This document shows, piece by piece, positions 8,289-16,645 of a stretch of DNA of 35,098 nucleotides. The notes under the pieces were generated by a model. The model was not told the origin of the DNA. It did not search any database and was given only the letters and a program-made list of their open reading frames with translations. The DNA is taken from positions 1-35,098 of the forward strand of contig CAZHNZ010000033.1 in NCBI GenBank assembly GCA_964534355.1, in the 5' to 3' direction. Every line of letters begins with the position of its first letter. Positions within the stretch are counted from its first letter, which is position 1. The position numbers were made by a program, and so were the translations under genes. Source of the stretch: CAXXIC01 sp964534355. Its GTDB lineage: Bacteria; Bacteroidota; Bacteroidia; Bacteroidales; UBA7332.

Positions 8289-8864
8289 TTATTCTTCGCC
8301 GGAGAGGGCGATGGCGGCGATGCAAAGCTGATCGTACCACTCTGAGCCAAAGCGTCGGATGAGGGGCTCTTTGAGGAATTGGTAGAGTTTGACGCCCTCT
8401 TTGCGGCCGAGGACTTCGGCGGGTTTGCAGATTTTCCAACGGTGCGCATTGACTGCTGTGAAGCCGTCGTACTCTTTGAGCCGGACGGGGTAGAGGTGGC
8501 ACGAAATGGGTTTGTAGAAGTCGGTTTTGCCCTCTTTGAAGGCTTTTTCGATGGCGCATTTGCAGGTGCCGTTGCTTTCGTAGCAGGTGAAAACGCAGTC
8601 TTTGCCGTTTGAAATTTGGGTGACGAGGTCTCCCTCCTGATCTATGTAGGATACGCCTTCGGTGCGGATGATTTGTTGTGCGGCAGGGCTGAGGTCGTCC
8701 CAAATGACGGGCAGTAGTTGCTGGATTTTGTCGCGTTCGTCGAAGGTGAGGGGTGCGCCCGAGTCGCCTTCGATGCAGCATGCTCCGAGGCATTTAGAGA
8801 GGTCGCAGATGAACTCGCGTTCGAGCAGGTCCATGCTGATGATTGTATCTTCTATTTGTAGCAT
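8289..8864 (-). CDS. DUF3109 family cysteine-rich protein
   Basis: The 191-residue protein matches the conserved DUF3109 family: FICDLSKCLGACCIEGDSGAPL near the N-terminus, GKDCVFTCYESNGTCKCAIEKA in the middle, and ISCHLYPVRLKEYDG further on. The clustered cysteines suggest binding of a metal ion or Fe-S cluster, as in the related YkgJ/zinc-iron chelating group; this is inference. Length is normal. It lies 74 bases downstream of gpmI, but a hairpin terminator stands in the gap, so it may have its own expression. No signal peptide, so cytoplasmic. Confidence 0.85.
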   Translation of the reverse strand: MLQIEDTIISMDLLEREFICDLSKCLGACCIEGDSGAPLTFDERDKIQQLLPVIWDDLSPAAQQIIRTEGVSYIDQEGDLVTQISNGKDCVFTCYESNGTCKCAIEKAFKEGKTDFYKPISCHLYPVRLKEYDGFTAVNAHRWKICKPAEVLGRKEGVKLYQFLKEPLIRRFGSEWYDQLCIAAIALSGEE

Positions 8865-8879
8865 AATGAAAAAATAAAA

Positions 8880-8915
8880 CCTCTTCTCTGACCCCGATGA
8901 GGACAGAGAAAGAGG
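8880..8915 (-). terminator. Intrinsic terminator of gpmI
   Basis: CCTCTT-CTCTG and CAGAG-AAAGAGG form a near-perfect stem of about 11 bp. On the minus strand it is followed by a T-rich stretch (TTTTATTTTTTC). It lies 23 bases after the gpmI stop and just before the DUF3109 start. Confidence 0.75.
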
Positions 8916-8938
8916 TTGATTATCTGGTTTGAGAACTC

Positions 8939-10462
8939 TTAGCCGATGAGGTTTTTGCCGGTCATTTCGGCTGGTACCGGTACGTTGAGGATTTTGCAGA
9001 TGGATGGTGCCACGTCTGCGAGAATTCCGTTTTCGACTTTGGCCGATTTGTTTTCGGTGACGTAAACAAATGGAACCGGATTGAGCGAGTGAGCGGTGTT
9101 TTCTGATCCGTCCTCGTTGAGGGCGTTGTCGGCATTTCCGTGGTCGGCGATGATAATGACTTCGTAACCGTTAGCTTTGGCAGCTTCTACGGTAGCTTCG
9201 AGGCAGGCATCAACTGCTTTTACGGCTGTTTCGATGGCCGAATAGATACCGGTGTGGCCTACCATATCGCCGTTGGCGTAGTTGCAGGCGATGAAATCGT
9301 ATTTTTGCTCACCGATAGCTGCTACGAGAGCATCTTTCACTTCGAAGGCGCTCATTTCGGGTTTCAGGTCGTAGGTGGCTACCTTCGGCGACGAGATGAG
9401 GATACGCTCTTCGCCGTCGAACTCGGCCTCGCGACCGCCTGAGAAGAAGAATGTAACGTGTGCATATTTTTCGGTTTCGGCAATGCGAAGTTGTTTCAGG
9501 CCGAGGGCAGAAACGTACTCGCCGAGGGTATTTTGAACATTGTCTTTGTCGAAAAGAATGTGCAATCCTTTGAACTTAGCATCGTATGGGGTCATGGTGC
9601 AGTAGTGCAGAGGCAGGGTTTTCATGCCGTGCTCGGGCATATCTTCCTGAGTCAGAACGATAGTAAGCTCTTTGGCGCGGTCGTTGCGGAAGTTGAAGAA
9701 GATAACCACATCGCCCGGTTCGATTTTTCCTACAGGTTTTCCATCGGCATCCACGCAAACAAGCGGTTTGATGAATTCGTCGGTAACTCCGTCTGTGTAC
9801 GATTGCTGAATAGCAGCTACCACATCGGTGGTGGGTGTACCTGTGCCGTTGACCATCAGATCGTACGACTCTTTGACACGCTCCCAGCGTTTGTCGCGGT
9901 CCATGGCGTAGTAGCGGCCAATGACAGTGGCAATTTTTCCGGCTGATTTATCCAAATGGTTCTGAAGTTGTTCGATAAACCCTTTTCCGCTGCGTGGGTC
10001 GGTATCGCGACCGTCCATAAAGCAGTGAACGAATGATTTTTCGATTCCGTATTCTTTGGAAATATCACACAATTTGAAGAGGTGATCCATTGAGCTGTGT
10101 ACGCCACCGTCGGAAACAAGTCCGAGGAAATGGATCTGTTTGTTGTTTGCTTTGGCATAAGAGTATGCTTCTACGATACCCTCGTTTTTGAGGATAGAGT
10201 TGTCGCGGCATGCGATGTTGATCTTCACCAAATCCTGATATACCACACGACCGGCTCCGATGTTGAGGTGACCCACCTCCGAGTTACCCATCTGACCTTC
10301 GGGCAGACCCACATCTTCGCCCGATGCCAACAGTTGAGAGTTGGGGTAGTTAGCGATTAGTGAGTCCCAGTAAGGGGTAGGGGTGTTGAAAATAACGTCA
10401 GCTTTAGAATGGTTGCCAATTCCCCATCCGTCGAGAATGAGTAGTAATGCTTTTTTTGCCAT
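8939..10462 (-). CDS. gpmI: 2,3-bisphosphoglycerate-independent phosphoglycerate mutase
   Basis: This glycolytic enzyme interconverts 3-phosphoglycerate and 2-phosphoglycerate with two Mn2+ ions. The 507 residues match the family's usual length. Visible motifs are LLILDGWG (D11, metal ligand), MGNSEVGHLNIGAGR with catalytic S61, FVHCFMDGRDTDP, GRYYAMDRDKRW, CNYANGDMVGHTG and IIADHGNADN. All key positions are present, so it should be active. Its promoter overlaps the end of the upstream lpxH gene, and a terminator follows, so it forms a single-gene unit. Confidence 0.97.
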   Translation of the reverse strand: MAKKALLLILDGWGIGNHSKADVIFNTPTPYWDSLIANYPNSQLLASGEDVGLPEGQMGNSEVGHLNIGAGRVVYQDLVKINIACRDNSILKNEGIVEAYSYAKANNKQIHFLGLVSDGGVHSSMDHLFKLCDISKEYGIEKSFVHCFMDGRDTDPRSGKGFIEQLQNHLDKSAGKIATVIGRYYAMDRDKRWERVKESYDLMVNGTGTPTTDVVAAIQQSYTDGVTDEFIKPLVCVDADGKPVGKIEPGDVVIFFNFRNDRAKELTIVLTQEDMPEHGMKTLPLHYCTMTPYDAKFKGLHILFDKDNVQNTLGEYVSALGLKQLRIAETEKYAHVTFFFSGGREAEFDGEERILISSPKVATYDLKPEMSAFEVKDALVAAIGEQKYDFIACNYANGDMVGHTGIYSAIETAVKAVDACLEATVEAAKANGYEVIIIADHGNADNALNEDGSENTAHSLNPVPFVYVTENKSAKVENGILADVAPSICKILNVPVPAEMTGKNLIG

Positions 10463-10535
10463 AGTTTTATGTATTTATTTTGTTTGTTTTATATTTCGAA
10501 AAAAAGACGTAACAGATTGTTGCTGAATACGGCTG

Positions 10536-10566
10536 CAAAGGTACGAAAAATGCGCTACTCCTCAAA
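10536..10566 (-). promoter_or_regulatory. Bacteroidota promoter for gpmI, overlapping the lpxH 3' end
   Basis: On the minus strand TTTG (10566-10563) and TACCTTTG (10543-10536) are separated by 19 bases, an almost ideal match to the Bacteroidota consensus. The -33 element lies inside the last codons of lpxH. The leader to the gpmI ATG would be about 65 bases. Confidence 0.7.
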
Positions 10567-11295
10567 CTGTTCCATCCACATCTCGCGGCCGTCCCACACG
10601 GCATACGAGAAGTAGTTTATCCAATCGCCGATGATGAGCACCCGACTCTCTTTCTGAAGCATCAGATCGAGCATGATGTGGCGGTGGCCAAAAACGAAGA
10701 AGTCAATCTGGTGATTTTTGAGATAATCTTTTGCGAAGATAACAAGATGCTCCTTCTCTTCGCCCATGTAATGGTTGTATCCCGAGCCTTTTTTACGGTT
10801 GTGTTTCGACCAGTTGAGGCCGAAAGCCATCGACCATCGCGGGTGTATCCACGTAAACATGCGTTGCAGAATTTTGCTGTGAAACATGGCATGAAGTACC
10901 CGAAATCCCGGTGAGTCATCGCCCAGTCCATCGCCGTGTGCAATGTAAAACCGCTTGCCATCGATTTGGCAGTTCATGGGTTTGTAGTGAACGGTTGCTC
11001 CGGTCTCCTTCTGTATGTAGTCGAATATCCAGATATCGTGATTGCCTGTAAACCAGTGCACTTCGATGCCGGCATCTGTAAATTCGGCAATTTTTCCGAA
11101 GAAACGGGTAAACCCTTTGGGAACCACCAGTTTAAATTCGTACCAAAAGTCTATCATGTCACCCACCAGATAGAGGGCTTTGGCATCGTGTTTGATGCTA
11201 TCCATCCAGCGCACAAAACGCTTTTCGTATTCCAGTGGATTGTCAAAAGCCCGGGCACCAAAATGGGCGTCGGATGCAAAATAGATTTTTTTCAT
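10555..11295 (-). CDS. lpxH: UDP-2,3-diacylglucosamine diphosphatase
   Basis: This enzyme hydrolyses UDP-2,3-diacylglucosamine to lipid X in lipid A synthesis at the inner membrane. The 246-residue protein shows the calcineurin-like phosphoesterase motifs in order: SDAHFGA (D9, H11), VGDMIDFW (D46), TGNHDIWI (N85, H86), YIAHGDG and FGHRH near the C-terminus. The length fits the LpxH type. It follows the MIP18/SufT-like gene by only 2 bases, so the two are almost certainly co-transcribed. The link between them is likely co-expression only. Confidence 0.92.
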   Translation of the reverse strand: MKKIYFASDAHFGARAFDNPLEYEKRFVRWMDSIKHDAKALYLVGDMIDFWYEFKLVVPKGFTRFFGKIAEFTDAGIEVHWFTGNHDIWIFDYIQKETGATVHYKPMNCQIDGKRFYIAHGDGLGDDSPGFRVLHAMFHSKILQRMFTWIHPRWSMAFGLNWSKHNRKKGSGYNHYMGEEKEHLVIFAKDYLKNHQIDFFVFGHRHIMLDLMLQKESRVLIIGDWINYFSYAVWDGREMWMEQFEE

Positions 11296-11297
11296 AT

Positions 11298-11615
11298 TTA
11301 CAGAAATCCCAAATCGAGTTTTGCCTCTTCGCTCATCATCTCTTTGTCCCAGGTGGGCTCAAAGACCAACTTTACATCCACACTTTTAACTTCGTCTATT
11401 CCCTCTACCTTGATGCGTACATCTTCTACAATGAAATCAGCCGCCGGACAGTTTGGCGCAGTGAGAGTCATTTCGATGGATACATTTTTTTCGTCATCAA
11501 TATCAACATTGTATATCAATCCGAGGTCATACACGTTAACAGGAATTTCGGGATCATAGACTGTTTTTAGCATTTTTATGATGCGCTCTTCCAATATCAT
11601 AAACTGAGTTTCCAT
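11298..11615 (-). CDS. MIP18/SufT-like (DUF59) Fe-S assembly protein
   Basis: The 105-residue protein is a single DUF59 domain. Visible motifs are TVYDPEIPVNVYDLGLIY and LTAPNCPAADFIVEDV, the latter with the conserved cysteine (C56). Family members such as SufT, PaaD and eukaryotic MIP18 help mature Fe-S proteins. The exact role of short bacterial versions is less settled, so I give no symbol. A predicted promoter lies just upstream inside the end of radC, and lpxH follows after 2 bases. Confidence 0.9.
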   Translation of the reverse strand: METQFMILEERIIKMLKTVYDPEIPVNVYDLGLIYNVDIDDEKNVSIEMTLTAPNCPAADFIVEDVRIKVEGIDEVKSVDVKLVFEPTWDKEMMSEEAKLDLGFL

Positions 11616-11667
11616 TGCTTTTGGTTTTATTCTTGTCTGAACTTCAATTAATCAGGCGATAAATGCC

Positions 11668-11686
11668 GTTTAAAGAACATTTAAAC
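11668..11686. repeat. Small inverted repeat in the leader of the DUF59-lpxH unit
   Basis: GTTTAAA (11668-11674) and TTTAAAC (11680-11686) form a perfect 7-bp inverted repeat around GAACA. It lies between the predicted promoter and the DUF59 start codon. It is AT-rich and may be a chance palindrome. Confidence 0.3.
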
Positions 11687-11707
11687 AAGTGTTTTGGTTT
11701 GTATGTG

Positions 11708-11738
11708 CAAAAATAGTCATTATTTCCAACTACAACAA
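11708..11738 (-). promoter_or_regulatory. Bacteroidota promoter for the DUF59-lpxH unit
   Basis: On the minus strand TTG (11738-11736) and TATTTTTG (11715-11708) are 20 bases apart and match the consensus. The -33 element lies inside the final codons of radC. The leader would be about 85 bases. Confidence 0.55.
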
Positions 11739-12419
11739 GCCCTCATCTGCAAAGCTATAAAAACCGGATTCGAATACGATGATGTGATCAAGCACCCGTG
11801 AGTCGAAGTTTTCGGCTGCACTTTTTATTTTTTTTGTCAGTTCGATGTCTTGTGGGCTTGGTTTAGGTGTGCCCGAAGGGTGGTTGTGACAAAGTACAAT
11901 AGCAGAAGCAAGCTCTGTAACCACGTGGCGCATGATAATCTTTATGTCGGCGGTAGTTGACGACACACCACCTACGCTTATGCGGTGTTTGCTGATGACC
12001 CGATGAGCCTGATTGAGCAGAATAATCCAGAATTCTTCGTGGCTCAAATCTAACAGTATTGGCATAATGATGTTATATGCATCATCGCTCGACTTTATCT
12101 GTTCTGTTATTACAACATCGCACGCTTTACGTCTGCGTCCCAGTTCGAGTGCCGCCATTATGGTAACACCTTTGGCTTCTCCGATACCTTTGAATTGTGT
12201 GAAATCGGCAAGTCTGTATTTCCCCAGTTTATTCAGATTGTTTTGTGTACTTTGCAAGATTCTGCGGGATAGCTCAACTGCGCTTTCCGTTGCATTGCCT
12301 GATCCGATCAATATGGCAATCAATTCAGCTTCGCTCAAAGCCATAACGCCTTTTGAAATCATTTTCTCTCTGGGTCTGTCTTCGATAGCCCAATCTTTGA
12401 TGGATAGTTTTTCAGACAT
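11730..12419 (-). CDS. radC: RadC/JAB-domain protein
   Basis: The 229-residue protein has an N-terminal UPF0758 part with a helix-hairpin-helix (FTQFKGIGEAKGVTIMAALELGRR). The C-terminal JAB/MPN metalloprotease-like domain carries the full signature HNHPSGTPKPSPQD. Historically called a DNA repair protein, its biochemical role is unproven. The frame is open up to 12476, but a good promoter at 12447-12476 overlaps that extension. I therefore choose MSEKLSIKDWAIEDRPREK at 12419, which also matches the family's N-terminus. Confidence 0.92.
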   Translation of the reverse strand: MSEKLSIKDWAIEDRPREKMISKGVMALSEAELIAILIGSGNATESAVELSRRILQSTQNNLNKLGKYRLADFTQFKGIGEAKGVTIMAALELGRRRKACDVVITEQIKSSDDAYNIIMPILLDLSHEEFWIILLNQAHRVISKHRISVGGVSSTTADIKIIMRHVVTELASAIVLCHNHPSGTPKPSPQDIELTKKIKSAAENFDSRVLDHIIVFESGFYSFADEGLL

Positions 12420-12446
12420 GAGAAAGTCTTTAATCTGTTTAGTGCG

Positions 12447-12476
12447 CAAAATTAGTGTTTTTTTGTTAATAGGCAA
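12447..12476 (-). promoter_or_regulatory. Bacteroidota promoter for radC
   Basis: On the minus strand TTG (12476-12474) and TAATTTTG (12454-12447) are 19 bases apart, matching the consensus. Its position, downstream of the upstream-most possible ATG, decides the radC start in favour of 12419. Confidence 0.55.
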
Positions 12477-12480
12477 TAGG

Positions 12481-12528
12481 CAAATCTTTTTGAGGTACTC
12501 AAATCTTTTATTTTGTGAATAAAAGATT
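12481..12528. repeat. Palindrome and direct repeat between radC and the hybrid kinase
   Basis: CAAATCTTTT occurs at 12481-12490 and again at 12500-12509. The second copy is the left arm of a perfect 11-bp inverted repeat, AATCTTTTATT (12502-12512) and AATAAAAGATT (12518-12528), with a 5-base loop. It lies just upstream of the radC promoter and about 55 bases before the kinase -7 box, so it could be an operator for either gene. It could also act as a weak factor-independent terminator. Confidence 0.5.
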
Positions 12529-12581
12529 CAAAACTGCAAATAATTCAATATTTATATGCTTATGATTTAATAAAAACATAT

Positions 12582-12589
12582 TATCTTTG
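12582..12589 (+). promoter_or_regulatory. Candidate -7 box for the hybrid histidine kinase
   Basis: TATCTTTG matches TAnnTTTG exactly. No clear -33 TTG is at the right distance. It would give a leader of about 110 bases before the ATG at 12708. Confidence 0.4.
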
Positions 12590-12707
12590 ACAAAAAATAA
12601 ATCTAGGTGCCTGTTCTTTAACTTTGATTGTTAAAAATAATATTTGATGATTTCTGGTTTTTTTTAGTATTGAATGTTTTATGAAACAGGACTAATAGAG
12701 TAAGTGT

Positions 12708-15700
12708 ATGACAAGTGAGTTTTATAAAAAGATATTGGCTTCGACTTCATTGGGATATTCTTGTAATAGAATTCTGATGGATGGATCCGGTGAACCTGTT
12801 GATTTCGAGATTATTGAAGTAAATGTTGCTTTCGCTGATTTTTCGGGATTAAAGGAGGCTGAATTGATAAACCATAAGGCGCTGGATCTGTTTCCATCGA
12901 TTGCAACTTCGTCGTTCAACTGGATTACAGAGTTTGGTGATGTGGCTATCAATGGGGTTGAAAAGGAGTTTGACCATTACTTTGAGCCGTTTAAAAAGTG
13001 GTTTCGTTTTAAAATTATTTCACCCGAAAAATTTTATTTTTGTCTGATTCTTACCGATATTACCAGTGAAAAATTAGGCGAATTAAGTGTCGAGGAGAGT
13101 GTGACAGGGGAAAAAGAGAATTTTAGTTTCTTCTTTGAGACTATTGCTGACATGATATTTATTTCTAATGAAAATGGAAATATACTGTTTGCCAATCAGG
13201 CTGTTACATTTAAATTGGGTTATTCTCTGGATGAACTGATTCATATCCGGATTTTTGACTTGTACCAGCAGAGCGTAAGAGCTGAGATAATTCATATTTA
13301 TGAAGAAATTTTTAAAGGAAACAGGAATTTCTGTCCGCTTCCATTGAAAAGTAAGAACGGGAAATTAATACCCGTCGAAACCCGAACCTGGTTTGGTCGT
13401 TGGAATGGTGAGAATTGCATTTTTGGAATATCGAAAGATTTAACCAAAGAACAAGAGGCTCTCCAGAAGTTTAATAAGTTGTTTGACAATAATCCTGCGC
13501 TGATGGCAGTTTCAACTTATCCTGAGCGACGGTTTGTAGAAGCCAATGATGCTTTCCTTCGTAAGTTGGGATATGAACGCGACGAGGTAATCGGCAAAAC
13601 CAGTATTGATCTTGATTTGTTTGTAGAATCAGAAAAATTGAGTTTTGTGTCCAGCGAAATGGAGCGTTTCGGTCACGTGAAAGATTGCGAACTGAAGGTT
13701 CGGACAAAGAGTGGTGAGTTACTAGATGGCCTTTTCTTTGGTGAGTTGATAGAAAGTCAGGGAAAGGAGTATTTTCTTTCATTGATGGTCGATTTAACGG
13801 AAAGAAAACGAGCAGAGGCAAAAATCAGAGAATTTACATCATTTCAAAACGCGCTTCTCGATGCTATACCAGCACCCATATTTTACAAAGATATAAATGG
13901 TGTTTATTTGGGGGTCAATAGAGCGTATTCGGATTTTTTTGGCTTAACTGCCGAAGAGATGATAGGTAAGACGGTCTTTGATATTGCGTCTGCGGATTTG
14001 GCTGAGTCTTATCATAAACACGATGAGGCTTTGTTTCGGGCAGGTGGTAAGCAGATTTATGATTCTCTTATCAGAGACAGTTCGGGTAGTATTCACGATG
14101 TCGTTTTTCATAAGGCAACTTTTGTTGATGGAAAAGGAGATGTAGGAGGGCTGATTGGTTTTGTGTTGGATGTAACTGAACAAAAGAGGGCCGAAAAAAT
14201 TCTACGCGAAAATGAGAAAAAGTACAGGACTTTATTAAATTTCGCAAATGATGCCATTTTTATTCATGGATATAGTGATGATGCATCTCCTCAGACATTT
14301 ATTGAGGTAAATGAAAAAGCCTGTTCTATGCTTGGTTATACCCGGGATGAATTGTTGCAAATGTCTGTAAAGGATATAAATGTAATATATCGGAATAATC
14401 CGGAAATAACAAGTCAAATATCCCGCGAAATTATTGAAGATAATTCAAAAGTTTTCGAAGTGGAATTGGTATCCAAGTCAGGCGAAATATTTCAAACCGA
14501 GGTCAGTAGTCAGATGGTTGATATAGATAACCGAAAACTTGTTTTTTCCATAGTTCGCGACATTAGTGAGCGCAAACTCAAAGAGAAAGAAATAATTGAA
14601 GCCAAAGAGGCAGCTGATGCTGCCAATAAAGCTAAGAGTGAGTTTCTTGCCAATATGAGTCACGAAATACGCACTCCTCTTAATGGTGTTATTGGTTTTA
14701 CTGAGCTACTTGTTCACACGACTCTGTCACCTGAACAGAGACAATATGTCGAAAGTGCAAATGTATCGGCACATTCGTTGCTAGGAATCATAAATGATAT
14801 ATTAGACTTTTCTAAGATTGAGGCAGGAAAACTGGAACTCGATGAGGTGAAAACCGATTTAATAGAATTGATTGAGCAAACGGCAGATATATGTAAATAC
14901 AACGCTGCACGGAAAAACCTGGAAATGCTGCTCAATATTCAACCCAAAATGCCACGCTTTGTGACCATAGACCCGGTGCGCCTCAAGCAAATTCTGGTCA
15001 ATTTGCTCAGCAATGCAGTCAAATTCACCGAGTCGGGCGAAATAGAGCTCTCCGTTTCATTTACGCCAGATAAAAATCAGCCGTCGCAGGGAGATTTTAC
15101 TTTTTCGGTAAGAGATACCGGAATTGGTATTAATGAAGAGCAACAGCGAAAATTATTCAAAGCATTTTCACAGGCTGATTCGTCTACCACACGTCGTTTT
15201 GGTGGTACGGGTTTGGGGTTGGTTATTTCCAACAAGCTTGCTGAAAAAATGGATTCACCTCTTCGACTTTCCAGCGTTCCGGGAGAGGGAACAACCTTCT
15301 CTTTCTCGATTAGTAAAAAATATGAAGATATTCCGGTGCTACCGGATAAAGAGATAGTTGATGTGAGGCGTGTTATTCTTATAGATGATAACAAACAGAA
15401 CTTAACTATTTTGTCTAATACGTTGAAGTTATGGAATATCGAAACAGAATCTTTTACCAATGGTATTGATGCTTTGTCGTATCTTGAGTCATACGGGCCT
15501 TTTGATGCAATGATAATTGATTACCATATGCCTTACTTTGATGGTCTCGAAACAATTCGGCTGGTGCGTGATAAACTCAAGAAATCATCCGATGAATTAC
15601 CGATCATATTGCTTCATAGTTCGGCAGAAGATGCCCATATAGCCGAGTCATGTGCTAAATATAATGTTGTTTCCAAATTAGTTAAACCAGTAAAATCAAG

Positions 15701-16550
15701 CGAGTTGTATAAAGTGTTAAGTTCCCTCCGTTCCAATGAAACCCAAGAGAATGCCACATCTGGTTTGGGCGTTTCCAATCCCTTTGATGGCTCAAAGCCA
15801 AATATTCTTGTGGTTGATGATGTGCAGCTAAACGTGTTTTTATCTCGCACGCTAATTTCGAAAATAATTCCTGAAGCAATAGTTGTGGAGGCTTATGACG
15901 GAAATGATGCTCTTGAAAAAGCCAAAATGAATCATCCTGATCTCATACTTATGGATGTGCAAATGCCTGTAAAGGACGGCTACACAGCTACTTTAGAATG
16001 GAGAGAGTATGAGAAGCAGTTTGGTTTGCATGTGCCGGTAATTGCTCTTACTGCCGGTGCCATTAAAGGAGAAAGAGAGAAATGTATCTCGGCGGGAATG
16101 GATGATTATCTGTCCAAGCCAATTAATCCATCTGCATTAGCCGATATGCTACACAAATATTTGGTAAAAAACTCTGTCGTCGAAGAGGTTTCGGCTGAAG
16201 AAATTCCGGGAGAAGAGGAACATTACAGTCGAACTGTCCTTAATGGTATTTTTGAAGGAAATAAACAGGGTATGTACACTCTTATAGATGAGGGTATTGC
16301 GCAGTTTGAAGATTACCTAAATAGAATAGATGTGGCTATTCCGATCGACGATAAGTCAACCTTGTTGTTTCTTATTCACAAGATGAAAGGAACTTCCATG
16401 TCTTTGTATTGTTTTCCTCTTGCGGCACTGCTTAGTGAAGCCAGCGATGCACCGGAGGATTATGATTTGGCGCAAATCCGAGAGTTGGTTGTTCGCATCC
16501 ATAAGGAATTTCAATGTATAAAGAATGAAGTAGAGAAAGGGAGGTTGTAA
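12708..16550 (+). CDS. Soluble hybrid sensor histidine kinase, multi-PAS with two REC domains and Hpt
   Basis: The 1280-residue protein has no signal peptide or membrane segment, so it should sense an intracellular cue. Domains in order: five PAS-like segments (about 10-115, 135-245, 255-365, 377-490, 502-620), a coiled linker, HisKA with H652 (SHEIRTPLNG), HATPase with NLLSNAVKFTE, DTGIGI and FGGTGLGL (750-870), REC1 (888-1005; D893/D894, D938, K993), REC2 (1031-1150; D1083, K1137), and a C-terminal Hpt-like domain with H1224 (LIHKMKGTS). All phospho-relay residues are present, so a complete internal phosphorelay is possible. No separate response regulator or DNA-binding gene is adjacent, so the output partner is unknown. 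It is a single-gene unit. Confidence 0.92.
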   Translation: MTSEFYKKILASTSLGYSCNRILMDGSGEPVDFEIIEVNVAFADFSGLKEAELINHKALDLFPSIATSSFNWITEFGDVAINGVEKEFDHYFEPFKKWFRFKIISPEKFYFCLILTDITSEKLGELSVEESVTGEKENFSFFFETIADMIFISNENGNILFANQAVTFKLGYSLDELIHIRIFDLYQQSVRAEIIHIYEEIFKGNRNFCPLPLKSKNGKLIPVETRTWFGRWNGENCIFGISKDLTKEQEALQKFNKLFDNNPALMAVSTYPERRFVEANDAFLRKLGYERDEVIGKTSIDLDLFVESEKLSFVSSEMERFGHVKDCELKVRTKSGELLDGLFFGELIESQGKEYFLSLMVDLTERKRAEAKIREFTSFQNALLDAIPAPIFYKDINGVYLGVNRAYSDFFGLTAEEMIGKTVFDIASADLAESYHKHDEALFRAGGKQIYDSLIRDSSGSIHDVVFHKATFVDGKGDVGGLIGFVLDVTEQKRAEKILRENEKKYRTLLNFANDAIFIHGYSDDASPQTFIEVNEKACSMLGYTRDELLQMSVKDINVIYRNNPEITSQISREIIEDNSKVFEVELVSKSGEIFQTEVSSQMVDIDNRKLVFSIVRDISERKLKEKEIIEAKEAADAANKAKSEFLANMSHEIRTPLNGVIGFTELLVHTTLSPEQRQYVESANVSAHSLLGIINDILDFSKIEAGKLELDEVKTDLIELIEQTADICKYNAARKNLEMLLNIQPKMPRFVTIDPVRLKQILVNLLSNAVKFTESGEIELSVSFTPDKNQPSQGDFTFSVRDTGIGINEEQQRKLFKAFSQADSSTTRRFGGTGLGLVISNKLAEKMDSPLRLSSVPGEGTTFSFSISKKYEDIPVLPDKEIVDVRRVILIDDNKQNLTILSNTLKLWNIETESFTNGIDALSYLESYGPFDAMIIDYHMPYFDGLETIRLVRDKLKKSSDELPIILLHSSAEDAHIAESCAKYNVVSKLVKPVKSSELYKVLSSLRSNETQENATSGLGVSNPFDGSKPNILVVDDVQLNVFLSRTLISKIIPEAIVVEAYDGNDALEKAKMNHPDLILMDVQMPVKDGYTATLEWREYEKQFGLHVPVIALTAGAIKGEREKCISAGMDDYLSKPINPSALADMLHKYLVKNSVVEEVSAEEIPGEEEHYSRTVLNGIFEGNKQGMYTLIDEGIAQFEDYLNRIDVAIPIDDKSTLLFLIHKMKGTSMSLYCFPLAALLSEASDAPEDYDLAQIRELVVRIHKEFQCIKNEVEKGRL

Positions 16551-16645
16551 GACTTTCCTTTCAATTTTGACCTATAAGCCCTTTTTTTTTAATATGGGTT
16601 GATATTCTATCGGTTTTATTTCCAGATCTCTTTCTCGCTTGTTTT

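Noticed and set aside
7994..8449. N-terminal extension of the AraC reading frame to 456 residues
   Set aside because: The added part is Ser/Pro-rich, crosses the GC-rich repeat, overlaps the DUF3109 gene's 3' end, and lies upstream of the -7 box at 8020-8027. The family starts near MNTPTENIDIKY at 7993.
8191..8793. 200-residue minus-strand frame rich in Arg, His and Pro
   Set aside because: It is a shadow of DUF3109 in another frame. Its composition matches no protein family, while the DUF3109 frame is clearly conserved.
12420..12476. Upstream start for radC at 12476
   Set aside because: A promoter with good -33 and -7 boxes lies within the extension, and the family N-terminus begins with the SIKDWAIEDRPREK segment.
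16551..16645. Possible terminator between the converging kinase and glycosyltransferase genes
   Set aside because: Only an AT-rich stretch with a poor AAGCCC/GGGTT pairing is visible, which is too weak to report as a feature.
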